Source of the DNA: Lachnospiraceae bacterium
Lineage (GTDB): Bacteria > Bacillota > Clostridia > Lachnospirales > Lachnospiraceae
NCBI GenBank assembly: GCA_021770785.1
Contig: JAETQH010000007.1
Location: 1 to 64,000 of the forward strand
Direction: 5' to 3'
DNA length: 64,000 nucleotides
In this document: positions 8,310-16,646 of the stretch, one piece after another
How the letters are laid out: every line of letters begins with the position of its first letter
Numbering within the stretch: the stretch's first letter is position 1
Program-made: the position numbers and the translations under genes
The notes under the pieces: generated by a model
The model's input: only the letters and a program-made list of their open reading frames with translations
Database searches by the model: none
What the model was told of the DNA's origin: nothing

Positions 8310-9332
8310 TTACTTCACCACCTTATCTGATTTTTCCTTAACCTTCTCCAGCAATTCATCTGCAACTTCTATCATCTGTTTGTTTGCTGCACAGCTTCTA
8401 TTGTAAACCCCTAGCGGATAATGTTCACGCTGCGAATTATCAATATTGGCATCGTTTTTTATGAAACTCTTGAAGGCAAGCCCCGGTGCTATCTCCTCCA
8501 CCAGCTCGAGGGATTCGGGCAAAGATCTCTTTTTACGCATATCCACTTTATTGTACAGAAACCCCAAAATTTTCAGTTTGGGATTATTCTTGCGCACTTC
8601 CTCCACCTGGGCCAAAACCGGTGGAACGGCTTTCACTGCAAAAATAGCAGGTTCCAGAGGAGACAATACAAAATCAGCCTCTGCCAGCGCTGCAACGTTC
8701 ATAAGCCCCGCCGTTTTATCCATATCTACAAATATAAAATCATAGTAGTTGTCCTTCCGTATGGTTCTCAGACATTTTTCCCATATACGGCCTCTTATGT
8801 TTTGATCCAGTACACCAAGCTGCCCTTCCAGTCCTTCGCACTTAGCCGAACCCGGTATAATATCTAAATTCACATACTCGGTATGCCTTATATATCCCGG
8901 TTCCATAAAGTCGTCATGCATGGAGAAAGCCTCATAGAAGCTGACATCGGGCTGTTCGAGATAATTGGGATAAAGGACACTCGACATGTCCGATTGGCTG
9001 TCAATGTCGATGCCAAGCACGTTATAACCTCTCCGCGAAAGCTCATACGACATATTCATTGCTGTTGTAGATTTTCCCGTCCCTCCCTTATGTGTCCATA
9101 CAACAATTATAACCGGCGATTCGAACCTCATCATCTTCTTGTCTAATTTTGCTGCCTTTGTGTCATCATAGATATTCTGAAGGCTTTCCGGATCCAACTG
9201 CGTCGTATCCATAGCCATCAGGTTCTCCAGCTGCCACTGATTCAGCCCCAATGCCCTATGCCAGTCTTTCATATCCCACTTCTTCTGTTTTAGCAGAGCC
9301 TCCATTTTTTCTTTCCAAGTTTTCTCTGACAT
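8310..9332 (-). CDS. parA: ParA-like partition ATPase with N-terminal extension
   Basis: 340 residues. After a ~70-residue N-terminal part that looks helix-turn-helix-like (KDWHRALGLNQWQLENLMA) comes the deviant Walker A VWTHKGGTGKSTT with lysines at ~82 and 87, then DIDSQSD (switch I/A') and FIFVDMDKTAG (Walker B). This is the type Ia ParA layout in which the N-terminal domain can repress the par promoter. It segregates plasmid copies over the nucleoid. Transcribed with parB from a promoter at 9404-9432. Confidence 0.93.
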   Translation of the reverse strand: MSEKTWKEKMEALLKQKKWDMKDWHRALGLNQWQLENLMAMDTTQLDPESLQNIYDDTKAAKLDKKMMRFESPVIIVVWTHKGGTGKSTTAMNMSYELSRRGYNVLGIDIDSQSDMSSVLYPNYLEQPDVSFYEAFSMHDDFMEPGYIRHTEYVNLDIIPGSAKCEGLEGQLGVLDQNIRGRIWEKCLRTIRKDNYYDFIFVDMDKTAGLMNVAALAEADFVLSPLEPAIFAVKAVPPVLAQVEEVRKNNPKLKILGFLYNKVDMRKKRSLPESLELVEEIAPGLAFKSFIKNDANIDNSQREHYPLGVYNRSCAANKQMIEVADELLEKVKEKSDKVVK

Positions 9333-9403
9333 AATGTCTCCTTCCTGCTGAGTGCTGTATCATTTTCTCCTATGTCGCTTTTTTCTTTCCCATGTCATTT
9401 TTT

Positions 9404-9432
9404 ATGATACTAGATTTTTTTCAATTAATCAA
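9404..9432 (-). promoter_or_regulatory. parAB promoter
   Basis: Minus strand TTGATT (9427-9432), 17 bases, TATCAT (9404-9409). A parS-like palindrome begins 19 bases upstream at 9451, so ParB occupancy could affect it. Confidence 0.65.
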
Positions 9433-9450
9433 GTTTTCTCTAATTATTTT

Positions 9451-9605
9451 TTCCGCCCGGCGGAAAAATCAATATCCTAATCATAAATTCTCCCCAAAAA
9501 TTCCGCCCGGCGGAATTTTTCAACCAAAAAAGATATGTTTGTCCCATATCGAAAAAATCTGCACACTTTCATGAATTATTGTACTCATTTTTCCGCCCGG
9601 CGGAA
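9451..9605. repeat. Three parS-like palindromes, cluster 1
   Basis: TTCCGCCCGGCGGAA occurs exactly at 9451-9465, 9501-9515 and 9591-9605, each in an A/T-run context. The 15-mer is a 7+1+7 palindrome. It lies upstream of parA, and the same palindrome in reverse orientation recurs at 11088, 11127 and 12735. Copy number and placement fit a centromere bound by ParB. Confidence 0.8.
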
Positions 9606-9625
9606 TTTTAAATAAAAACCATTTA

Positions 9626-9655
9626 TTGCACACGATAAAATAATTGTATTATACT
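9626..9655 (+). promoter_or_regulatory. Promoter of the primase-like gene
   Basis: TTGCAC (9626-9631), 18 bases, TATACT (9650-9655). Predicted start near 9662, leaving a ~165-base leader that contains a terminator-like hairpin. Confidence 0.65.
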
Positions 9656-9685
9656 TTCACTATTGACTATTTTATTTTTTAACCA

Positions 9686-9722
9686 GGGGCATTATCAGGC
9701 TTTTGCCTGTTCGTGCCTTTTT
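9686..9722 (+). terminator. Leader hairpin with T tract, possible attenuator
   Basis: GGGGCA…TGCC encloses CAGGC-TTTT-GCCTG and runs directly into TTTTT. It lies ~25-60 bases after the predicted transcription start and ~100 bases before the ATG at 9826. No plus-strand gene lies upstream for it to terminate, so attenuation is the natural reading. The remaining leader to 9825 shows no open frame. Confidence 0.55.
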
Positions 9723-9825
9723 CTGCGCACATATGCCGCACGTGAATCACAGGTTGATTCTAATCAGGACAGGCAAATTGCATTGTCCAACGACTGCTTA
9801 TCGGCAATCGTGAAAGGAGGATGAA

Positions 9826-11055
9826 ATGTCAAATTTTCGAAACGTCTCCAAAAGAGAACCTTGCCCAATCTGCGGAAAACCCGACTGGTGCTCCATTCAG
9901 GAAGCAAGTCCGTCCACGCAGCTCTACTACTGCCGAAGAATTCTTTCAGGCATAGACATTATAAGTCCGGTAAACAACAGGGAATACGTCTATATCAAAC
10001 AAACAACTGACGGTTCCTGTCTGTATAAAGACCGCGAACTATATGATGCCGACCGTGACGAGTGGCTGCTTCAGAACAGCGGATACAATCAGCGGCACCC
10101 GCGAAAGGAACGTCCGAAGCAGATTCCTTCGGATCAGTCCAAAAACCGCATGGCTGATGACACTTTATCAGTTCCGGCAAAGCCAAACCATGAACTCGAC
10201 CTTATATACCGCTCTTTTTTAAAGCATCTGCACTTAAACAAGATGCATGTACGATATCTGGCAAAGGAAGGCTGGCCGATAGAACTGATACAGCGTTCCA
10301 TGCTGCGCTCCCTTCCGGTAAACAACAGTTCCCATTACAACGCATATGACAGGGAACGTATTGCACTGGAACTGATCCATGAATTCAGCTCCTTAAAAGG
10401 CGTACCCGGTTTTTATCAAAAGCAAGACGGAAAATGGACTTTTTCCGGCACATCCGGCATTTTAATTCCGCTATACGATCACAACCACTGCCTATACAGA
10501 CTCAGGATACGCCTGGATCATCCACAGGTTGATGATTCAGGAAAGGAAAAGAACAAGTACAATAATTTTTCTTCTTACTTTGAAACCAAAACGACAACCG
10601 GCGCATTGGCAAACGCATATATAAACGGCTGCCGTTCAGGAAGCCATATCGGATTGTACGACAATCCAGCACATGATGATTACACGGTCTGCTATATTAC
10701 GGAAGGAGAAAAAAAGGCTATCTATGCCAACCACATTCTCCGCATTCCCGTGATATCAATTCCCGGGGTAAACTCATTTAGCAAATTGTTGGAGCAATCT
10801 GAAAACGGTTTTACTGTACTGGATTACCTAAAATCGCGCGGCTGCCGGATACTGATTATTGCATATGATTCTGACAAGTATATTAATCAGTCTGTCCTGA
10901 TGTATGAAGACAAAATCATAGAATTCCTGTCTTTGCAGGACTTCCATATAGGAGTCGCTTTTTGGAATCCGGGCTTTGGTAAAGGGTTGGACGATATACT
11001 TTCAATCAATATCCGTCCGAATTACGAATTGGTCAAGGAAAATACAGGTGTATAG
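9826..11055 (+). CDS. Primase-like protein, zinc finger plus Toprim-like (DUF3854-type) domain
   Basis: 409 residues, ATG with AAAGGAGG. The N-terminus has a zinc-binding motif, CPICGKPDWC with a later YYCRR, as in CHC2-type primase or helicase zinc fingers. Residues ~285-400 read as a Toprim-like fold: CYITEGEKKAIYANH (conserved Glu), GVNSF, LIIAYDSDKY (Asp pair) and GKGLDDIL, close to the DUF3854/phage-primase type. A role in priming on the plasmid is likely given the downstream clamp loader and polymerase genes, but the catalytic domain is not a full DnaG. Flanked on both sides by parS-like palindromes. Confidence 0.75.
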   Translation: MSNFRNVSKREPCPICGKPDWCSIQEASPSTQLYYCRRILSGIDIISPVNNREYVYIKQTTDGSCLYKDRELYDADRDEWLLQNSGYNQRHPRKERPKQIPSDQSKNRMADDTLSVPAKPNHELDLIYRSFLKHLHLNKMHVRYLAKEGWPIELIQRSMLRSLPVNNSSHYNAYDRERIALELIHEFSSLKGVPGFYQKQDGKWTFSGTSGILIPLYDHNHCLYRLRIRLDHPQVDDSGKEKNKYNNFSSYFETKTTTGALANAYINGCRSGSHIGLYDNPAHDDYTVCYITEGEKKAIYANHILRIPVISIPGVNSFSKLLEQSENGFTVLDYLKSRGCRILIIAYDSDKYINQSVLMYEDKIIEFLSLQDFHIGVAFWNPGFGKGLDDILSINIRPNYELVKENTGV

Positions 11056-11087
11056 TTTTGCTATATGCCTGTATTATTTTTTAAAAA

Positions 11088-11141
11088 TTCCGCCGGGCGG
11101 AATTTTCCATGTGAACCTCTCAATTTTTCCGCCGGGCGGAA
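11088..11141. repeat. Two parS-like palindromes, cluster 2 (reverse orientation)
   Basis: TTCCGCCGGGCGGAA at 11088-11102 and 11127-11141. These are exact reverse complements of the cluster 1 sites, so the central base marks an orientation switch across the primase-like gene. Confidence 0.8.
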
Positions 11142-11156
11142 TTTTTGACTTTTTTC

Positions 11157-11185
11157 TTGTCATGCCGCCTTTGATTTGTTATACT
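11157..11185 (+). promoter_or_regulatory. Promoter of the zincin-to-polymerase operon
   Basis: TTGTCA (11157-11162), 17 bases, TATACT (11180-11185). It lies 15 bases after a parS-like site, so ParB binding could influence expression of the replication operon. Confidence 0.75.
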
Positions 11186-11269
11186 GTATAAAACATTTTT
11201 TATTTATGGTTCTGCAGCACGCAGTCCGTTTACTTAATTCCTAGCAGTAGGTCTTATTCACTATTATGA

Positions 11270-11297
11270 GGACATCTTTGATGTCCTTTTTTATTTT
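11270..11297 (+). terminator. Leader terminator, possible attenuator
   Basis: GGACATC-TTT-GATGTCC followed by TTTTTTATTTT, about 80 bases after the predicted start and 45 bases before the ATG at 11343. As at 9686 it lies between promoter and first gene. Confidence 0.65.
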
Positions 11298-11342
11298 GCC
11301 GTGTATATTCAGCGGCTATCTTTAATAAAAGGAGGATTTAAA

Positions 11343-12932
11343 ATGAAGAAAAAACAAAGTCAGCCAATTACTGACGAAATACTTTATCAAATGGGTGTAT
11401 ACTTTCCACCAGGAATGCCGGCTTCAGAATCATTCTCAGGGAATACTGATTTTCTCAAAGGCAACCGTATAATCAGCCTTAAAAGGGAAAGCACTTATAA
11501 AGCTATGCTCCCAAAATTGAACATGCACAGTTTCCTGAACCTGCCTTTCCCTATGGTTGATTATTACTCTGCATCACACTATGACAACATCATTAAGGTC
11601 ATAGGAAAATTCATTCAGGCAAAACTATGCAAAATTAAGAACGAGGATTCTCTGGCTGTTCAGGGAATCCCTTTTTTATCTAATCTTGCAGGAATATATA
11701 AGGATAAATTATCCTTTTCTTTCCCCAATCCTGAAGAACATGGTGGCGCAGAAATTGCAGCGGCAACGCTGAAAACAAGCCATATATTAAGGGTAGAGTT
11801 AATAGGATCTGAAAAAATTGAATTCTACGGAGGCATCGGCTCCACTTCAAAAAGGAAAATGGGATTTTATCATATGAGGAGTAACCCGAATTACAACATA
11901 GGAATTAGTAATGTCATTGATTTTTTGGCACATATGTCTGTATGTAATTGTCTTTACTCAATTATTTCGGAAGATATCTCCCCATTAATATCAAATATTT
12001 TTTCAAAGGAGCTGAATGAGCTTAATGTTGACATCAACGATCACACACTCTCTACTCCATTAATCCGATTTCTTAATGATAAGGAAGCCGTACCGTTGGA
12101 GTTCCTGTTCAGAAGAATTAACAGGCAGGACGGACACCTTCCGTCTTATTACTACAGCCCCGATTATACTCTTTACTCTAAGCTGGTTTACCTGTTTTAT
12201 CAGGTTGCTGATGTATTCCAGGATGTGCAAAATGAATTCCAGCACAGGGAATCCCTTCACAAGAAGATTGCAACAGCATACATCACCAAAAAGAATATAC
12301 CTATATCTATCCAGAAGGCAATGGATAGCTCCGGCTTCCATAACTATTTTGGGTATGTAGAATTCGATGAAGATGTAGACTTAGATGCAGTCAGAAAAAT
12401 AGAAGAGGAGTACAAGGCAATCAACAAGCAGTATTTTTCCGGTTCCAGCTTCATGGAAGTAACATTGCGTTTCCGGAAACTTGGGAAACACAAGGCAAGC
12501 GGTCTGTACTATCCGAGTATACGCAATCTATGCGTGGACATACAGACCCCGTCTTCGTTCATACACGAACATTTCCATATGCTGGATGAGCAGCTTGGCG
12601 ATTTATCCCTTGAGGTAGACTTTGATGCCATTGTAAAGGCATATAAGGCAGAATTCTTAAGGGGAATGCAGAATCTTGATCCTGCAGTAACAAAAAAACT
12701 GAAAGGTTCCAGCAAGTATAATTTAAAGTATTTTTTCCGCCGGGCGGAAATTTTTGCAAGATGCGGAGAGATATACTTCAACCGGATTCTTAAGGTAAAA
12801 AGCTCTTTATTAGAGCCCACCCTTACATATGCCTATCCTGAATCAGAGGAACTGAACAGGCTTATTGAGAAATATTATAAGCAGCTTCTAAACGAGCTGT
12901 CGAGCAGCGCTGTCATAAAAAGGGCAGTTTAA
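11343..12932 (+). CDS. Putative zinc metallopeptidase-like protein (HEHFH)
   Basis: 529 residues from the ATG at 11343, chosen for AAAGGAGG upstream. The only strong motif is FIHEHFHMLDEQ, with HEHFH at residues 408-412, matching HExxH of zincins. A downstream RRAEIFARCGEIYF helix carries acidic residues that could include a third ligand. The rest is not recognised. Zincin domains occur in large polyvalent proteins of mobile elements, but the substrate is unknown. The region encoding RRAEIF contains a parS-like palindrome at 12735. It opens an operon that continues through the OB/HD protein, delta' and DnaX. Confidence 0.65.
   Translation: MKKKQSQPITDEILYQMGVYFPPGMPASESFSGNTDFLKGNRIISLKRESTYKAMLPKLNMHSFLNLPFPMVDYYSASHYDNIIKVIGKFIQAKLCKIKNEDSLAVQGIPFLSNLAGIYKDKLSFSFPNPEEHGGAEIAAATLKTSHILRVELIGSEKIEFYGGIGSTSKRKMGFYHMRSNPNYNIGISNVIDFLAHMSVCNCLYSIISEDISPLISNIFSKELNELNVDINDHTLSTPLIRFLNDKEAVPLEFLFRRINRQDGHLPSYYYSPDYTLYSKLVYLFYQVADVFQDVQNEFQHRESLHKKIATAYITKKNIPISIQKAMDSSGFHNYFGYVEFDEDVDLDAVRKIEEEYKAINKQYFSGSSFMEVTLRFRKLGKHKASGLYYPSIRNLCVDIQTPSSFIHEHFHMLDEQLGDLSLEVDFDAIVKAYKAEFLRGMQNLDPAVTKKLKGSSKYNLKYFFRRAEIFARCGEIYFNRILKVKSSLLEPTLTYAYPESEELNRLIEKYYKQLLNELSSSAVIKRAV
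12735..12749. repeat. Intragenic parS-like palindrome
   Basis: TTCCGCCGGGCGGAA inside the zincin-like gene, in the same orientation as cluster 2 and with the same T-rich left and A/T right flanks. It is retained within coding sequence. Confidence 0.75.
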
Positions 12933-12947
12933 CAAAAGGAGGAACCT

Positions 12948-13934
12948 ATGCCAAAGAACATCTATATTTCAGGAATATCTGATTTTTTTACCAAGACAAT
13001 TGAAACGTCTTTTTATGTAAGAAATATTGCTGAAAAACAAACAAGTGAGAGTAAAAAAAGATATTTAGAAGTCTTGCTTCAGGATTCTACCGGCACAATT
13101 TTTGGCACAATATGGGAAGAATACATGGAAGCGGAATATGAAAGCTATGTGGGAAAAGTGGTACAGATTAACGGAATGGTAGTTCAGAACCAGGATGCAT
13201 CTTATCAATTGATAATAACCCATATGGCGCTTTTGGATGAATACCTGTATTCAGATTACGTTAATGGCATATCTGAGAAGGACACAAAAAGCTACTTGGA
13301 ATTACTCCATAAATACATCGGAGCCGTCAAGTCACAAAATTACCGTAATCTCTTACATCATATCTTTACAAGTATTCCTGATTTTGAAATACTCCCTGCA
13401 ACCTTGAAAGGGCATCACAACTTTAACGGAGGGCTTTTGGTATACAGTGTGAGCGTCACATGTCTTGCAAAATACATGGCTTATTCACTGGAAAAATACA
13501 ATTTAAACCCATCTTATTCCTTGCCCTACAACAGCGATCTTGTTATTGCCGGAGGGCTGCTTCACGCAATCGGAACCGTCAACATGTTAAAGCCGTTTCC
13601 GGAAATGAAACGCATCCCGGAATCAATCCCGTTGAACCTGCATGAACTTACGATACAGTATCTATGCCGGATGCTCTCGCAAAATAACGGATTTAATCTG
13701 ACAGAAGAGGAAGAAAGCCTTTTGATGCATACAATCGGCTGCGTATATGAGAGTACCGACAGGAAACCAATGATTCGTGAGGCTATTATTTTAAAAAATG
13801 CCATTCAGCTTCAGGGCGATGTTTCCAGGCTTGAATACTTTTTATTCAGCAATCAGGACAAGTGCGGTTCAGTATTTGATCCCGCGCTTAATAATTATAT
13901 ATACATACAAAAGGAGCATACGGATAATGGATAA
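12948..13934 (+). CDS. YhaM-like OB-fold/HD-domain protein with altered HD motif
   Basis: 328 residues, ATG with AAAGGAGG. An N-terminal OB-fold (about 20-100, LEVLLQDSTGTIFGTIW) is followed by an HD-superfamily domain: KGHHNFNGGLLVYSVSV with H156-H157, then LLHAIG at ~205. YhaM/CBF1 3'-5' exonucleases have the same OB-HD order and the same GHHN…GG segment. In those the second motif is HD; here it is H206-A207, so a metal-binding aspartate is missing and activity is doubtful. It sits between the zincin-like gene and the clamp-loader genes, so it may be a single-strand-binding accessory of the replisome. That role is inferred. Confidence 0.75.
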   Translation: MPKNIYISGISDFFTKTIETSFYVRNIAEKQTSESKKRYLEVLLQDSTGTIFGTIWEEYMEAEYESYVGKVVQINGMVVQNQDASYQLIITHMALLDEYLYSDYVNGISEKDTKSYLELLHKYIGAVKSQNYRNLLHHIFTSIPDFEILPATLKGHHNFNGGLLVYSVSVTCLAKYMAYSLEKYNLNPSYSLPYNSDLVIAGGLLHAIGTVNMLKPFPEMKRIPESIPLNLHELTIQYLCRMLSQNNGFNLTEEEESLLMHTIGCVYESTDRKPMIREAIILKNAIQLQGDVSRLEYFLFSNQDKCGSVFDPALNNYIYIQKEHTDNG

Positions 13935-14853
13935 AACTTTTATAGGAAATGATGAAGCATTCCTTAACCTTAATTCTTATGCCATGTCCCAGAATCCCGG
14001 TCCCCTCATATTACTGGGGAAACGGGGGCTTGGTAAGCGGCAGGCAGCAATGGATGTCATTGCACAGCTTATGGGATGTGGCAGTGATGAACTGTATAAA
14101 AACCCCGACTTTTTCCTTCTTGACAGGCAACAGGATACCATAAAGGTAGAGGATGTACTTGCTCTCCTTGATAAGAGTTCCCTTGCCGCGTTAAAAGGAA
14201 AAAAGTTTTTTTTGGTGTGCAATGCGGAAAACATGAACGTCCAGGCACAAAATAAGCTGTTGAAATTACTGGAAGACAAGAGCCACACAAATGTCCTTAT
14301 TTTTCTCTGTAACCAGGATGCTTTGCTTGAAACAATAAAAAGCCGCTGCAATATTATTTCATTCGATCCCTTATCCGTAGAAGAGATATCACCATACTTC
14401 TTGGAAAAGGGTATCGCTCGGGAAGAATTACTGTTTGCTGCTTATCTGTGTGACTTTTGCCCCCATGCCATTGAAAATATGGGTGATTGCTATCCCGCAT
14501 TACTGGAAACTTGCAAAAACCTTATGCTGGCCCGGAAAAAAGAAGAATTATTTCAAATACTCCATCTGATCCGGGAGAAAGACCCTGAAAATTTCTACGA
14601 AGTACATTCGGCACATTATTGGGTGGCGCTGCAGATGTTTTATTACCTGTTTGAACAGCTGTTGCTGCAAAAACTGATGATTTCAAAGGCGGAAAACAGC
14701 ATGGACTTTAAGAGCCTTAGCGAGCTTTATTCCTTACCGCATATTTATCAGATCTGTTCCCGACTGTCAGCCCATCAGAAGCAATGGCAAAACAGCAGCT
14801 ATTCCAAAAACGATTTTTTCGATCTGATACGCTGTATGGTAAAAGAGCCATAG
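13927..14853 (+). CDS. holB: DNA polymerase III delta' subunit-like clamp-loader protein
   Basis: 308 residues from the ATG at 13927, overlapping the previous gene's end and preceded by AAAGGAG. The AAA+ clamp-loader fold is clear: ILLGKRGLGKRQAAMDVIA (P-loop with Arg in place of the usual Thr/Ser), KFFLVCNAENMNVQAQNKLLKLLED, and the SRC motif in LETIKSRCNIISF. Delta' is usually catalytically silent and works with DnaX and delta to load the clamp. Together with dnaX, dnaE and dnaN nearby it forms part of a plasmid-encoded replisome. Confidence 0.88.
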   Translation: MDKTFIGNDEAFLNLNSYAMSQNPGPLILLGKRGLGKRQAAMDVIAQLMGCGSDELYKNPDFFLLDRQQDTIKVEDVLALLDKSSLAALKGKKFFLVCNAENMNVQAQNKLLKLLEDKSHTNVLIFLCNQDALLETIKSRCNIISFDPLSVEEISPYFLEKGIAREELLFAAYLCDFCPHAIENMGDCYPALLETCKNLMLARKKEELFQILHLIREKDPENFYEVHSAHYWVALQMFYYLFEQLLLQKLMISKAENSMDFKSLSELYSLPHIYQICSRLSAHQKQWQNSSYSKNDFFDLIRCMVKEP

Positions 14854-14893
14854 CATCCTGTGTCGGATGAACCACAATAAAAGGAGGAACCTA

Positions 14894-16327
14894 ATGCTAT
14901 ATAATTTATACCGCCCGAAAGACTTTACCGAGGTCAAGGGGCAGGAGGACGTGCTTATTACATTAAAAAAGCAGTCTTTCTCCCAGAAATTCGGCCATGC
15001 GTATCTCTTCGCCGGTCATAGAGGCACCGGCAAAACGACAATAGCGCGAATTCTTTCAAAGGCTGTAAACTGTGAACACCCGACAGAAGACGGTCCCTGC
15101 GGGCAATGCCCTAACTGCCTTGCATACGGCACAAGCCTTGATGTGCTGGAACTGGATGCCGCCTCGAACAACGGAGTTGACAAAATAAAGGAAATGCTGG
15201 CACAGACAAAATACCGTCCCGTCCAGCTTAAGAGAAAAGTATTTATCATAGACGAGGTTCACAACCTGTCAACAGCAGCCTTCGACACGCTGTTAAAACC
15301 ATTGGAGGAACCCCCGTCGTACTGTGTATTTGTCCTCTGTACAACGGAACTGCATAAAATACCGGTTACAATACGGAGCCGGTGCGAAGAATATGTTTTC
15401 CATCCAATCGCGCCGGAACCTATGAGGGAGCGTTTAAAAGAAGTGCTGAAAGAACAGAATGCAGTTTGCGAAGAAGACGCGCTGAACCTCATTATACGGA
15501 ATGCCAATGGAGGGTTACGTGATGCTTTGGGCATATTGGAGCAGCTCTTGACAAGCACCGATAACAATATCACGACCGAGGCTGCAAAAAAAAGACTAGG
15601 TTCATTGGACAGCGACCGCATTTTAACAGCATTGTCTGCAATATCTGCTTATGACACCCAATCCGCCCTCAACTGTCTGGATGAATTGACAGGGCAGGGT
15701 AAATCGCCCGCCTTGATAACAGAATCCATATTGTCCGCTTTAATGGATATCATTACCATCAAAACCACCGGACAGCCAGAGTCCGTGCTGCACAGCAAAG
15801 ACTATGTGCAATCTGCCTTAGAAATTGGCAACGGCATGACCTTTGAACGTCTTTACTGGCTGTGTGAACAGTGCTGCGATTTGCGGGGCTCCATAAGGGG
15901 CAGCGCAAATCCCATCATGGATATCAAGCTCGCCCTTATAAAAATGAGCAACCATGAGCTTACAGACAGCGATCCTGCAGTTATGTCAGCAACCATCCGG
16001 AAACTGGAGCAGGAACTGGCAGAACTTAAATCTACGGTCAGAAAACTAATGAGCGCCCAACCTGCAGACAATTCCCGTTCACGGGCAGCGCCTCAAGCCG
16101 GAGGACAGTTCCACACGGCGGATCAGTATGACGTACCTTTTGAAACATCTTCCGGAATCCAGCGGTTTACAGACGAGGAATTATATTCTGTATATGCTGA
16201 AAACTACCGGAAAGAAGGGGATCGGGAAGGAGGGATGCAATCAGACAGACCGGAAGAGCCGGACGGAGAGGAGATTGGAAGCTCCGGCTCCACGCCAGCT
16301 TCCGATCTGTTTAAAATACGACCCTAA
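14894..16327 (+). CDS. dnaX: DNA polymerase III gamma/tau subunit
   Basis: 477 residues from the ATG at 14894 (AAAAGGAGG upstream). Canonical DnaX features: LYRPKDFTEVKGQ at the start, Walker A AGHRGTGKTTIAR, a four-cysteine zinc knuckle (CEHPTEDGPCGQCPNC), LELDAASNNGVD, Walker B VFIIDEVHNLS, LLKPLEEPP and IRSRCEEYVF. Domain III and a short acidic C-terminus follow, shorter than the tau tail of chromosomal DnaX, so it may act mainly as a gamma-type motor. It is the ATPase core of the plasmid clamp loader. Confidence 0.95.
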   Translation: MLYNLYRPKDFTEVKGQEDVLITLKKQSFSQKFGHAYLFAGHRGTGKTTIARILSKAVNCEHPTEDGPCGQCPNCLAYGTSLDVLELDAASNNGVDKIKEMLAQTKYRPVQLKRKVFIIDEVHNLSTAAFDTLLKPLEEPPSYCVFVLCTTELHKIPVTIRSRCEEYVFHPIAPEPMRERLKEVLKEQNAVCEEDALNLIIRNANGGLRDALGILEQLLTSTDNNITTEAAKKRLGSLDSDRILTALSAISAYDTQSALNCLDELTGQGKSPALITESILSALMDIITIKTTGQPESVLHSKDYVQSALEIGNGMTFERLYWLCEQCCDLRGSIRGSANPIMDIKLALIKMSNHELTDSDPAVMSATIRKLEQELAELKSTVRKLMSAQPADNSRSRAAPQAGGQFHTADQYDVPFETSSGIQRFTDEELYSVYAENYRKEGDREGGMQSDRPEEPDGEEIGSSGSTPASDLFKIRP

Positions 16328-16574
16328 ATATCTCCCTGCAATCTATAAACCAAATATAATAGAGGAATGGTATCTGAAGCATTGCCTTGAACGGCATCTG
16401 GATAGCCCTTTGTTTTCCGCGGCGATAAACTGCTGCAGAAAAACAGGGGCTTTTTCTTACGAAACAACGCTTTATCCTGTATTTCTGATACTAAAAAAAT
16501 ACTTATCTGTATACACGGAGCTTTCCATGATACAGGTCATTTACCTTGGCAATTCTGTTACTCTGTATTCCTGA
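16275..16574 (+). CDS. Possible small protein overlapping the dnaX 3' end
   Basis: A 99-codon frame, +1 relative to dnaX, runs past the dnaX stop to 16574. A TTG at 16275 has GGAG six bases upstream, so translational coupling from dnaX is possible. The translation after the overlap (YLPAIYKPNIIEEWYLKHCL, then PVFLILKKYLSVYTELSM) looks protein-like. No homologue recognised. A ribosomal frameshift product of dnaX is an alternative but no slippery site was identified. Its stop lies inside a 10-bp hairpin (16549-16583). Confidence 0.4.
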   Translation: MEAPAPRQLPICLKYDPKYLPAIYKPNIIEEWYLKHCLERHLDSPLFSAAINCCRKTGAFSYETTLYPVFLILKKYLSVYTELSMIQVIYLGNSVTLYS

Positions 16575-16602
16575 CAGAATTGCAAAAACACAAACCAGTA
16601 CT

Positions 16603-16632
16603 GCAGGTGCCATAAGTGGCATCTGCCTTTTT
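16603..16632 (+). terminator. Terminator-like hairpin immediately before the dnaE ribosome binding site
   Basis: GCAGGTGCCA-TAAG-TGGCATCTGC (10 pairs, one G-T) followed by CTTTTT and then AAAAGGAGG of dnaE. No promoter is visible between it and dnaE, so dnaE expression would need read-through. Confidence 0.65.
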
Positions 16633-16646
16633 AAAAGGAGGAACAT

